DNA of 9,474 nucleotides from an uncultured Eubacteriales bacterium (GTDB taxonomy: Bacteria > Bacillota > Clostridia > Christensenellales > Christensenellaceae). Of the stretch, positions 1-6,268 are shown one piece after another. The translations under genes and the position numbers were made by a program. The notes under the pieces are model-generated. The model ran no database searches and had not been told where the DNA came from. It saw only the letters and a program-made list of their open reading frames with translations. Each line of letters opens with the position of its first letter. Within the stretch, counting starts at the first letter, position 1. The stretch spans positions 1-9,474 of the forward strand of contig USII01000028.1 in the NCBI GenBank assembly GCA_900554725.1, given 5' to 3'.

Positions 1-1
1 C

Positions 2-211
2 ATAAAAAAGGGGAATTTTTCCCTGGGAACCCATGGCTTAATGGAGGCGGTTTCCGAGCTTTCCAGCTTTGGGGCAACGAAGTTCCTGCTCGGCTGCACA
101 GAACTTTCCGCAGCAGCCAGCCAATATCATTTTCCCGATTATTTTATAGACCCTCTTCTGATCCTTGCGCGGCGCGCAATTCAGGCAGCGGGTGGAAAGG
201 TAAAAAAGTGA
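2..211 (+). CDS. Amino-acid racemase (aspartate/glutamate racemase family), C-terminal part
   Basis: Only the last 69 codons are present; the gene enters from the left edge and stops at TGA 209-211. The frame reads through a Gly-Cys-Thr-Glu-Leu block (Cys codon at 95-97), which in the Asp/Glu racemase family carries the second catalytic cysteine of the two-base, cofactor-free mechanism. It is followed by an Ile-Asp-Pro-Leu segment and an Ala/Arg-rich helix ending in a Lys-rich tail, typical of the end of aspartate racemase-like proteins. These are cytosolic enzymes that interconvert L and D forms, often of aspartate. The stop overlaps the lysA GTG start by four bases (GTGA), so the two genes are probably one transcript and translationally coupled. 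The substrate cannot be told from this fragment; glutamate or a broader amino-acid specificity is possible. Confidence 0.85.
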   Translation: MKKGNFSLGTHGLMEAVSELSSFGATKFLLGCTELSAAASQYHFPDYFIDPLLILARRAIQAAGGKVKK

Positions 212-1464
212 AGCAACCCTTTATCTCCCTGGAGCAAGTGAAAGAAATTGTAAAAACTTATCCGACGCCCTTTTATCTTTACGATGAAAAAGGAATTCGC
301 GAAACCATCCGCAGCCTGAAAAAGGCCTTTTCCTGGAACCCTGGCTTTCAGGAGTATTTTGCCGTCAAGGCCACTCCCACGCCGGGCATCCTCAACATCT
401 TTAAGGAAGAGGGCCTGGGGCTGGATTGCTCTTCCTATACTGAACTCATGTTGGCGGAGGCCCTGGGTTTTGGAGGAGATCGCATCATCTTCTCCTCCAA
501 CTGCACGCCTCCGGCGGATTTTCTATACGCTCATAAGCTGGGGGCCACGCTTAACCTGGATGACTATTCGGATATCGATACCGTTGCCTCGCTGTTCTCT
601 CCCTTTCCCAAAACCATCTGCTGCCGGTTTAACCCTGGTGGCGATTTCTCCATTGGCAACGACATCATGGATCACCCAAAGGATGCCAAATACGGTTTTA
701 CAAAGCCCCAACTTTTTGAGGGCTTCCGCCGCCTCAAGGAAATGGGCGTACAAAATTTTGGGCTGCACGCTTTTCTTGCAAGCAATACCGTCACAAACGA
801 CTATTATCCCACCCTTGCAAAAATGCTGTTTTGCCTGGCCGTGGAGCTTCAGGAGCAAACGGGTGCGCGTATCCGCTTTATCGACCTTTCCGGCGGCATA
901 GGCATTCCATATCATCCAGAGGAAGCGCCCAACGATATTCAAAAAATTGGAGCGGGCGTGCAGGATGCCTTTGAGCAAATTCTGGTGCCAGCCGGGATGG
1001 GAGATGTCGCTATCGTAACAGAACTTGGGCGCTTTATGACAGGCCCGCACGGCTGCCTCATCGCGCAGGCAACCCATGAAAAAAAGACATATAAAGACTA
1101 TATCGGCCTGGATGCCTGCGCGGTAAACCTAATCCGCCCGGCCATGTATGGCGCATACCATCATATCACCGTGCTGGGAAAAGAAAATGCCCCGCTGGAC
1201 CACATCTACGATATTACCGGCGGCCTGTGCGAAAACAACGATAAATTTGCCATAGATCGCCCGCTTCCCAAAATCCAGCTTGGAGATTATCTGTGCATTC
1301 ACGACGCCGGCGCTCATGGCTTCTCCATGGGATATAACTACAATGGCAAGCTGAAAAGCGCAGAATTGCTGCTCCGGGAAGACGGCAGCATCCAGCTGCT
1401 TCGCCGGGCGGAAACTCCTGCGGACTATTTTGCAACGTTGGATTTTCTGGGGCTGTTTCAATAA
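208..1464 (+). CDS. lysA: Diaminopimelate decarboxylase
   Basis: This 418-residue PLP-dependent enzyme (alanine-racemase fold type III) should decarboxylate meso-diaminopimelate to L-lysine, the last step of lysine synthesis, in the cytosol. Visible landmarks are the PLP lysine in YFAVKATP (Lys54), His187 in the HAFLASN segment, the Gly-rich phosphate loop LSGGIGIP near 227-234, TELGR near 271-275, the RPAMYGAYH stretch from Arg310, the substrate/dimer-interface Cys341-Glu342 followed by NND, and GYNYNG near 375-380. The CENND and NYNG variants are those I associate with a clostridial LysA subgroup rather than the CESGD form of E. coli. Length is normal. The GTG start at 208 is supported by a GGAAAGG ribosome site at 194-200. 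It overlaps the upstream racemase stop, and a hairpin terminator lies about 40 bases downstream. A related D-amino-acid or polyamine decarboxylase is a less likely alternative. Confidence 0.92.
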   Translation: MKQPFISLEQVKEIVKTYPTPFYLYDEKGIRETIRSLKKAFSWNPGFQEYFAVKATPTPGILNIFKEEGLGLDCSSYTELMLAEALGFGGDRIIFSSNCTPPADFLYAHKLGATLNLDDYSDIDTVASLFSPFPKTICCRFNPGGDFSIGNDIMDHPKDAKYGFTKPQLFEGFRRLKEMGVQNFGLHAFLASNTVTNDYYPTLAKMLFCLAVELQEQTGARIRFIDLSGGIGIPYHPEEAPNDIQKIGAGVQDAFEQILVPAGMGDVAIVTELGRFMTGPHGCLIAQATHEKKTYKDYIGLDACAVNLIRPAMYGAYHHITVLGKENAPLDHIYDITGGLCENNDKFAIDRPLPKIQLGDYLCIHDAGAHGFSMGYNYNGKLKSAELLLREDGSIQLLRRAETPADYFATLDFLGLFQ

Positions 1465-1506
1465 AGACGGGCTCTTTGGGCCTTCCCTTTTTGGCATGCA
1501 ATTTGC

Positions 1507-1547
1507 AACAAAGCAGCGTACACCAAAGTGTTCACTGCTTTGTTTTG
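1507..1547 (+). terminator. Rho-independent terminator after lysA
   Basis: A 10-bp stem (AACAAAGCAG at 1507-1516 with CTGCTTTGTT at 1535-1544) encloses a second small stem (ACAC/GTGT around CAAA). The right arm runs into a short T-rich stretch (TTTTG). It lies 43 bases after the lysA stop. The T-run is only on the plus-strand side, so it fits lysA better than the converging kinase operon, although the hairpin itself reads both ways. Confidence 0.8.
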
Positions 1548-1615
1548 CTATATGAGACAGGTTTTCCTTAAGAATATACGGCCGACGGCGCCCTCTTTTT
1601 TCCGCCAGCCCTTTC

Positions 1616-3166
1616 TTAGCGGTAGATCTTCCGAATTTTTCGGTACATCGGGCGCATTTTCGCATACATGCCCCGGTAGACCTCCCGGTATATCCTATGA
1701 TACAGCTCATGGTTCTGTTCATTTGGCAAAACCACTCGCCGCCGCTGCACCATTGCCTCTGCGGCCTGCTCCACACTGTCATATTCCCCAAGGCCGAAGA
1801 ATCCCACCGCCGCGGCCCCCAATGCTGAGGTTTCGTGCGTCTGCGCCCGATAAACCGGCAAGCCAAAGACATCCGCCGCGATCTGGCAGACTTCATCGCT
1901 CTTGGCGCCTCCGCCCCCTGCTGTCAGCGCTTTTGGCCGTACCCCTGCCCTTTTGCACATCCCTTCCAGCCCATCCCTTAGGGCATAGCATATCCCCTCA
2001 ATGGTAGCGCGGTAAATATGCTCCCGGGTATGCGCGCTGCAAAAGCCTATCATGGCGCCCTTTGCTTCGGGCGTTTTAAGCCCAGGCCCCCAATAGGGCT
2101 GCACCAAAAGCCCGTCTGCTCCCGGGGGCGTAAGCGCAAGGCTTTCATCCAGCATGCGCTCTGCCGTACTTCCCAAATCCTCCGCCGCACCTGCCTCCAT
2201 GCGGGCAAACTGCTCTTTAAACCAGGTGATCATCCAAAATCCGCGGTAGATTTGAACTTCGGGATTGTATTTTCCCGGAAGCACAGCCGGATATGCCGGC
2301 AGGAAGCGCTGCGGCTCCACATACCGTTTTGTAGTGAGCTGCACCGTGCAGGTTGTCCCAAAGCTCAGGCTTGCCATGCTTTCATCCACACACCCTCCGC
2401 CCAGCGTTTCACAGCCTTTATCCGAACCGGCCGCAATCACGCGGAGCCCTTCCGGCAAGCCACTCTCCTGGCTGGCCCTTTTGGAAATACGGCCCAGCGT
2501 TTCTCCCGGTTCCACCAGCGGCGGGAGCTTTTCCTTTGGAACATTGAACACCGCATACCGGATGTTCCATTTGCCCATCCATTTCTTTTTCCTGTAATTG
2601 AGCGGCAAATGCCCCACCTGCGATGCCACAGAATCGGCCAGCACGCCGGTGAGCCTATAAATCAGATATCCCGAAATCTGCACAAATTGATCTGTCTTCT
2701 CCCAGATTTCCGGGCGGTTTTGGGAAATCCAGTTGCATGTGGAATGCTCCCGTGAATATGCTGCGCAATCGCTCATCCCCCCAATCCGAAAAATCGCCCG
2801 ATAGGGAAAGGGCATTGGGCGTTTACACTTTGCCAGCCGCTCATCCAGCCAGAGAATACAGGGGGTAAGGGGCTTTTTTCCCCGATCCAGACAGAGCACG
2901 CTATCCCGCATGGTCGTCAGAACGAGCGCCTGAACGCGCCCGAACGCCGCCGCATGGTTCTCTTTCAGCGCACCCACGGCCTGGCAAAGCCGATCATAAT
3001 AAAAATCCGGGTTTTGCTCTGCATAGCCGGGCTGTGTAGAAAAATAAGGGGGCTGATATACCACCGCCTCCTGCGCTAAAATCTTTCCCTTTTTATCCAA
3101 TATCAGAGCGCGTAGGCTCTGCGTCCCGCAGTCTACTGCAAGAACCAGCGGCTCCGTTTGCCTCAT
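1616..3166 (-). CDS. FGGY-family carbohydrate kinase, substrate unknown
   Basis: This 516-residue protein is an ATP-dependent sugar or polyol kinase of the FGGY family (xylulokinase/glycerol kinase superfamily). The N-terminal lobe (about 8-256) opens with the phosphate-binding DCGTQSLRA at 12-20 and has TTMRDSVL near 84-91 and ILWLDER near 104-110. The probable catalytic base is Asp249 in GSDKGCETLG. The C-terminal lobe (about 266-455) has SFGTT at 268-272 and the adenosine-site TAGGGGAKSDE at 415-425. Arg87-Asp88 sits where glycerol kinase has an Arg-Glu pair, and no xylulokinase-like Met-His motif is visible, so the substrate is open. The C-terminus is a basic, Tyr/Arg-rich tail of about 25 residues. 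The ATG start has a strong site, AGGGAGG at 3177-3183 plus GAGG at 3171-3174, and overlaps the stop of the preceding short frame by ATGA. It is probably the last gene of the asnA-asnS transcript. It carries no transport or catabolic neighbour in view. Confidence 0.9.
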   Translation of the reverse strand: MRQTEPLVLAVDCGTQSLRALILDKKGKILAQEAVVYQPPYFSTQPGYAEQNPDFYYDRLCQAVGALKENHAAAFGRVQALVLTTMRDSVLCLDRGKKPLTPCILWLDERLAKCKRPMPFPYRAIFRIGGMSDCAAYSREHSTCNWISQNRPEIWEKTDQFVQISGYLIYRLTGVLADSVASQVGHLPLNYRKKKWMGKWNIRYAVFNVPKEKLPPLVEPGETLGRISKRASQESGLPEGLRVIAAGSDKGCETLGGGCVDESMASLSFGTTCTVQLTTKRYVEPQRFLPAYPAVLPGKYNPEVQIYRGFWMITWFKEQFARMEAGAAEDLGSTAERMLDESLALTPPGADGLLVQPYWGPGLKTPEAKGAMIGFCSAHTREHIYRATIEGICYALRDGLEGMCKRAGVRPKALTAGGGGAKSDEVCQIAADVFGLPVYRAQTHETSALGAAAVGFFGLGEYDSVEQAAEAMVQRRRVVLPNEQNHELYHRIYREVYRGMYAKMRPMYRKIRKIYR

Positions 3167-3318
3167 CTTTCCTCTTCCTCCCTGCCAGGCGCCGCTGTCC
3201 GCGCCTCTTTTACATTCTGCCGCCCTGCTTTTGCCATCAGCCAGGCGCTAAGACACAATATGCAAAAAAACGGCAGAGCGCCGCCCAAAGCAAAGGCGTA
3301 CAGCTCTGCCGCATTCCT
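3163..3318 (-). CDS. Short open frame with one membrane segment (small protein or transporter remnant)
   Basis: Right after the asnS TAG stop, the same frame stays open for 51 codons and ends in TGA overlapping the kinase ATG (ATGA), the usual sign of translational coupling. The predicted peptide has a hydrophobic, helix-like stretch (LYAFALGGALPFFCILCL, about codons 6-23), then an Ala/Lys/Arg-rich tail. There is no good start codon: candidates are CTG at 3303, TTG at 3288, and an ATG at 3237 that lies after the hydrophobic part. The acidic GREEEER end is encoded by the kinase ribosome site, so it says little about function. It could be a real small membrane protein, or the last transmembrane helix of a permease (MFS-like ends look similar) whose front was deleted. 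I recognise no family. Confidence 0.35.
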   Translation of the reverse strand, partial: RNAAELYAFALGGALPFFCILCLSAWLMAKAGRQNVKEARTAAPGREEEER

Positions 3319-4707
3319 CTAAAATTCCGCAGATTTGGGCGTGCGCGGGAAGGGCAAAACATCCCGGATATTGCTCATGCCGGTTAGATACATGATCATC
3401 CGCTCAAACCCGAGCCCATAGCCCGCGTGCTTGACGCCGCCAAACTTGCGCATATCCATATACCACCAGTAGTTCTGCATATCCATGCCCAGCTCCTGAA
3501 TGCGAGCATTTAGAATATCCATGCGCTCTTCTCTCTGGCTGCCGCCGATAATCTCGCCGACGCCCGGCACAAGAAGGTCCATTGCAGCGACAGTCTTTCC
3601 ATCGTCGTTAAGCCGCATATAGAACGCTTTGATCTCCTTTGGATATCCCGTGACGAACACCGGTTTTTGAAACACCTTTTCAGTGATATAGCGCTCGTGC
3701 TCGCTTTGCAGATCCACGCCCCACTTCACCGGATATTCAAATTTCTCTCCGGATTTTTCCAGAATCTCTATCGCCTGCGTATAGGTGATGCGGGCAAATT
3801 CGGAGTTTACAATGTTATCCAGCCGTTCCTTCAGCCCCTTATCGATAAAGTTTCCAAAGAACTCCATCTCCTCCGGATAGTTTTCCCGCACATAGGCAAT
3901 GATGTATTTGACCATCTCCTCTGCCAAATCCATGTTATCTTCCAGATCCGCAAAGGCAATTTCCGGCTCTATCATCCAGAACTCGGAAGCGTGGCGGGGC
4001 GTATTGCTGTTCTCTGCCCGGAAAGTGGGCCCAAAAGAATAAACCTTGCGGAATGCCAGCGCAAATGTTTCAGCCTCCAACTGCCCGGAAACAGTCAGGT
4101 TCGCAGGCTTTGCAAAGAAATCTTTGGAATAATCCACTTCCCCCTGCTCGTTTTTTGGGGGATGCTCCATATCCAGCGTGGTAACATGGAACATCTGCCC
4201 TGCACCTTCGCAGTCGCTGGCCGTAATGATGGGCGTATGCACATAGACAAATCCACGCTCGTTAAAAAACTTATGAATGGCATATGCTACTGCGCTGCGA
4301 ACCCGAAAAACCGCGGAGAATGTATTCGTTCTGGGCCTTAAATGCGCAATTGTGCGCAGGTATTCCAAAGAATGCCTCTTTTTTTGAAGCGGATAATCGC
4401 TGGGGCATGCACCCTCCAGCGTAACCTGCGCCGCTCTCATCTCAAAAGGCTGGCGCGCATCTGGCGTCAGCACCAAAGTGCCCCGGCAGGTAATGGCCGA
4501 TCCTAAGCCAATTTTGCAGACTTCCCTGAAATTTTCTACGATACCGTCTTCAAAGACAATTTGTATGTTTTTAAAAAAGGTGCCATCATTTAGCTCTATA
4601 AAGCCCAGCGCTTTGCTATCCCGAATGGTGCGTACCCATCCGCCCACTTCAATTTCCTGATCCGCAAATTTTTCAGGTTCACGGAACAACTGCTTTACAG
4701 TAACCAT
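3319..4707 (-). CDS. asnS: Asparagine--tRNA ligase
   Basis: AsnRS charges tRNA-Asn with asparagine using ATP (class IIb synthetase, cytosolic dimer). The protein is 462 residues from the chosen ATG, the usual family length. It has an OB-fold anticodon-binding domain (about 17-100, with [11 protein letters not shown]), then the class II core. Motif 1 lies around 137-160; motif 2 contains FRAEN (229-233) and [14 protein letters not shown] (from 236); motif 3 is GYGLGFERM (429-437). The end [14 protein letters not shown] is characteristic of AsnRS. A longer in-frame ATG at 4839 exists, but the ATG at 4707 has an AGGAGGA site five bases upstream and gives the family N-terminus. It follows asnA by 218 bases with no terminator visible, so asparagine supply and use are probably co-transcribed. 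The TAG stop at 3319-3321 is natural for the family. Confidence 0.97.
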   Translation of the reverse strand: MVTVKQLFREPEKFADQEIEVGGWVRTIRDSKALGFIELNDGTFFKNIQIVFEDGIVENFREVCKIGLGSAITCRGTLVLTPDARQPFEMRAAQVTLEGACPSDYPLQKKRHSLEYLRTIAHLRPRTNTFSAVFRVRSAVAYAIHKFFNERGFVYVHTPIITASDCEGAGQMFHVTTLDMEHPPKNEQGEVDYSKDFFAKPANLTVSGQLEAETFALAFRKVYSFGPTFRAENSNTPRHASEFWMIEPEIAFADLEDNMDLAEEMVKYIIAYVRENYPEEMEFFGNFIDKGLKERLDNIVNSEFARITYTQAIEILEKSGEKFEYPVKWGVDLQSEHERYITEKVFQKPVFVTGYPKEIKAFYMRLNDDGKTVAAMDLLVPGVGEIIGGSQREERMDILNARIQELGMDMQNYWWYMDMRKFGGVKHAGYGLGFERMIMYLTGMSNIRDVLPFPRTPKSAEF

Positions 4708-4712
4708 CTGCT

Positions 4713-4719
4713 TCCTCCT
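4713..4719 (-). promoter_or_regulatory. Ribosome binding site that fixes the asnS start
   Basis: AGGAGGA lies five bases before the ATG at 4707-4705. It decides against the 44-residue basic N-terminal extension that an upstream ATG at 4839 would add. Confidence 0.85.
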
Positions 4720-4925
4720 GCTTTTTATAAAGGCGCGGCTTTCCCGCCTGTTCTTTTTGCGCGCAGCGCCCAATGCGCCCGCATCGCATTCCCCTTGCTT
4801 GGCGGTCCCACTCTGCCAGGACGGGCTTAGTATGCCCAAAAAGCCTGCTGTTTTTTGATTCCAAGTTTTTCCGGGCGCAAACTTTTTCTGCGCCTAGCTT
4901 GCCCAAAAGGCATGGAACTCGCCTC
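4720..4925 (-). other. asnA-asnS spacer with small hairpins
   Basis: No convincing gene lies here. Two small inverted repeats are visible: CAATGCG/CGCATT (4771-4790, 7-base loop) and CTTGGC/GCCAGG (4798-4820, 11-base loop). The loop of the second contains a sequence resembling the T-box motif on the minus strand. A further GGCGCA/TGCGCC pair sits around 4874-4894. None is followed by a T-run, so I see no terminator between asnA and asnS. A 28-codon frame starting at ATG 4913 has no family resemblance. Confidence 0.5.
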
Positions 4926-5942
4926 CTAGAGCAACCAAATTCCCGCCTGCTCACAGCGTTCCCGCATCTCGTGCGGCCAAATGGAAGCCTGCACTTCCCC
5001 GATATGCGCCTTGCCAAGCAGCAACATACACAATCGGGATTGCCCAATCCCTCCCCCTGCCGTCAGGGGCAATTTGCCCTCCAGCAGTTCTTTATGGAAG
5101 CGCAGCTGCGCTCGCTCCGGGCAGCCTGCCAGCTCCAGCTGTTTTTGCATCGTCTCCTCATCCACACGAATGCCCATGGAAGAAATTTCAAAAGCCCTCT
5201 CCAAAACGGGATAGTAGATCAAAATATCCCCATTTAAATTCCAATCGTCGTAGTCCGGCGCACGCCCGTCGTGGGGCTTGCCGGATTTCAGCTTGCCGCC
5301 GATCTGCATCAGGAAAACCGCTCCCAGTTCTTTTGTGATGGCATCTTCTCTCTCTTTTGGAGAAAGGGAAGGGTATCGATCTTCCAGCTCCTGGGTCGTA
5401 AGGAAGTGCAGCGTTTCGGGCACATACCTGCAGAGATTCGGGTATGCTTTTAGCACAGCATCCTCTGTGCGCTTGAGTGCCCCGTAAATGCGCAAAACCA
5501 GCTCCCGAAGGAAACCAGGCGTGCGCTCTTCTCTGCTGATAGTCAGCTCCCAATCCCACTGATCCACATAAATAGAGTGCAGATTATCCAAATCCTCATC
5601 CCGCCGGATGGCGTTCATATCCGTATAGATTCCCTCATCCACGCCATAGCCATACCGCCGCAGCGCGATGCGCTTCCACTTGGCCAGGGAATGGATAATT
5701 TCGATCTTCTCGCCCGTTTGTTTGATATCGAACTGCACCGGGCGTTCCACACCATTTAGATTATCGTTGAGCCCGCTATCCGGGCGCACAAAAAGCGGCG
5801 CGGAAATCCGGTGCAGGTTCAGCGCCGCGGCCAGTTCTCTTTCGAACCGATCTTTGATGAGCTTAATTGCTTCTTCTGTCTGGCGGATATTGAGCTTTGC
5901 ATCATAGCCATCTGGAAGAATGAGCATCTTTTCCTGCTGCAT
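4926..5942 (-). CDS. asnA: Aspartate--ammonia ligase (asparagine synthetase A)
   Basis: AsnA makes asparagine from aspartate, ammonia and ATP (releasing AMP and pyrophosphate). It is a class II synthetase-like enzyme related to AspRS/AsnRS, cytosolic and dimeric. From the ATG at 5942 the protein is 338 residues, normal for the family. Landmarks are [16 protein letters not shown] (from about 54), HSLAKWKR (84-91), LYTDMNA-like [12 protein letters not shown] (105-116), [11 protein letters not shown] (122-132), [14 protein letters not shown] (227-240), [10 protein letters not shown] (251-260) and the ATP-binding GGGIGQSRL (296-304). The start is uncertain. A TTG at 5960 would add six residues, and a later ATG at 5927 gives 333 residues and has AGGAA close by; 5942 has GGAG about 12 bases upstream. 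It is the first gene of the probable asnA-asnS-kinase transcript, with a promoter just upstream. Confidence 0.96.
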   Translation of the reverse strand: MQQEKMLILPDGYDAKLNIRQTEEAIKLIKDRFERELAAALNLHRISAPLFVRPDSGLNDNLNGVERPVQFDIKQTGEKIEIIHSLAKWKRIALRRYGYGVDEGIYTDMNAIRRDEDLDNLHSIYVDQWDWELTISREERTPGFLRELVLRIYGALKRTEDAVLKAYPNLCRYVPETLHFLTTQELEDRYPSLSPKEREDAITKELGAVFLMQIGGKLKSGKPHDGRAPDYDDWNLNGDILIYYPVLERAFEISSMGIRVDEETMQKQLELAGCPERAQLRFHKELLEGKLPLTAGGGIGQSRLCMLLLGKAHIGEVQASIWPHEMRERCEQAGIWLL

Positions 5943-5984
5943 ATCTGCGATTATCTCCAATTTTTCAAACTTTCACATGAAATT

Positions 5985-6013
5985 ATTGTACCATCACATG
6001 CCCCAGCTTTCAA
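5985..6013 (-). promoter_or_regulatory. Sigma-A-like promoter of asnA
   Basis: On the minus strand TTGAAA (6013-6008) and TACAAT (5990-5985) are separated by exactly 17 bases, close to the housekeeping consensus. Transcription should begin near 5978, leaving about 36 nt before the ATG at 5942 (18 nt before TTG 5960). That leader is too short for a T-box or other large riboswitch. Confidence 0.8.
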
Positions 6014-6179
6014 GGGTCAGGCTTTTCTATGTACCTTGCTTTTGGGAAATACAGGCACTCTTGCTGATTTGATGGTCTCTGGCAGAGAGAACTCAGAACC
6101 TTTGCAGCAGCTTCCATCTTTCGGCCAATGCCCAGCAGTGCTTTTGCACTCATATGGGAAGTGCCCAAGAGCGCACAGC
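6014..6179. other. Intergenic stretch between asnA promoter and thrS terminator
   Basis: Together with the flanking promoter and terminator this makes a gene-free gap of about 325 bases between thrS and asnA. I see no known RNA motif in it. A 47-codon minus-strand frame (6153-6010) has a helix-like N-terminus but no ribosome site, and its stop falls inside the asnA -35 box, so I do not call it a gene. Confidence 0.5.
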
Positions 6180-6217
6180 AAAAATGCTCCGCGCAGTTTT
6201 GCCATGCGGAGCATTTT
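6180..6217 (-). terminator. Rho-independent terminator after thrS
   Basis: A 12-bp perfect inverted repeat (AAAATGCTCCGC at 6181-6192, GCGGAGCATTTT at 6206-6217) has a 13-base loop. On the minus strand the stem is followed by a T-run at 6184-6180. It begins about 50 bases after the thrS stop and separates thrS from the asn operon. The A/T-flanked stem would also work on the plus strand. Confidence 0.88.
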
Positions 6218-6268
6218 CTTTCCGGCTGCCCGGTTTCCCCCAGAGGCAGCTTTTTGATAGCGCCGGTT

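Noticed and set aside
1564..1615. GC-rich inverted repeats just after the kinase stop as a kinase terminator
   Set aside because: The pairing is imperfect and no T-run follows on the minus strand, so I cannot support a separate terminator there.
1129..1896. Long minus-strand frame spanning the end of lysA, the terminator and the end of the kinase gene
   Set aside because: It overlaps two well-supported genes in other frames, runs through the lysA terminator, is very rich in Arg/Pro/Ser-type shadow codons, and resembles no family.
2018..2755. Plus-strand frame of 245 codons opposite the FGGY kinase
   Set aside because: It is the antisense of a recognised kinase with intact motifs, and its His/Arg/Cys-rich composition shows no domain.
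4708..4839. A longer asnS starting at ATG 4839 with 44 extra basic residues
   Set aside because: AsnRS has no such extension, the internal ATG 4707 has an AGGAGGA site at ideal spacing, and the resulting 462 residues match the family.
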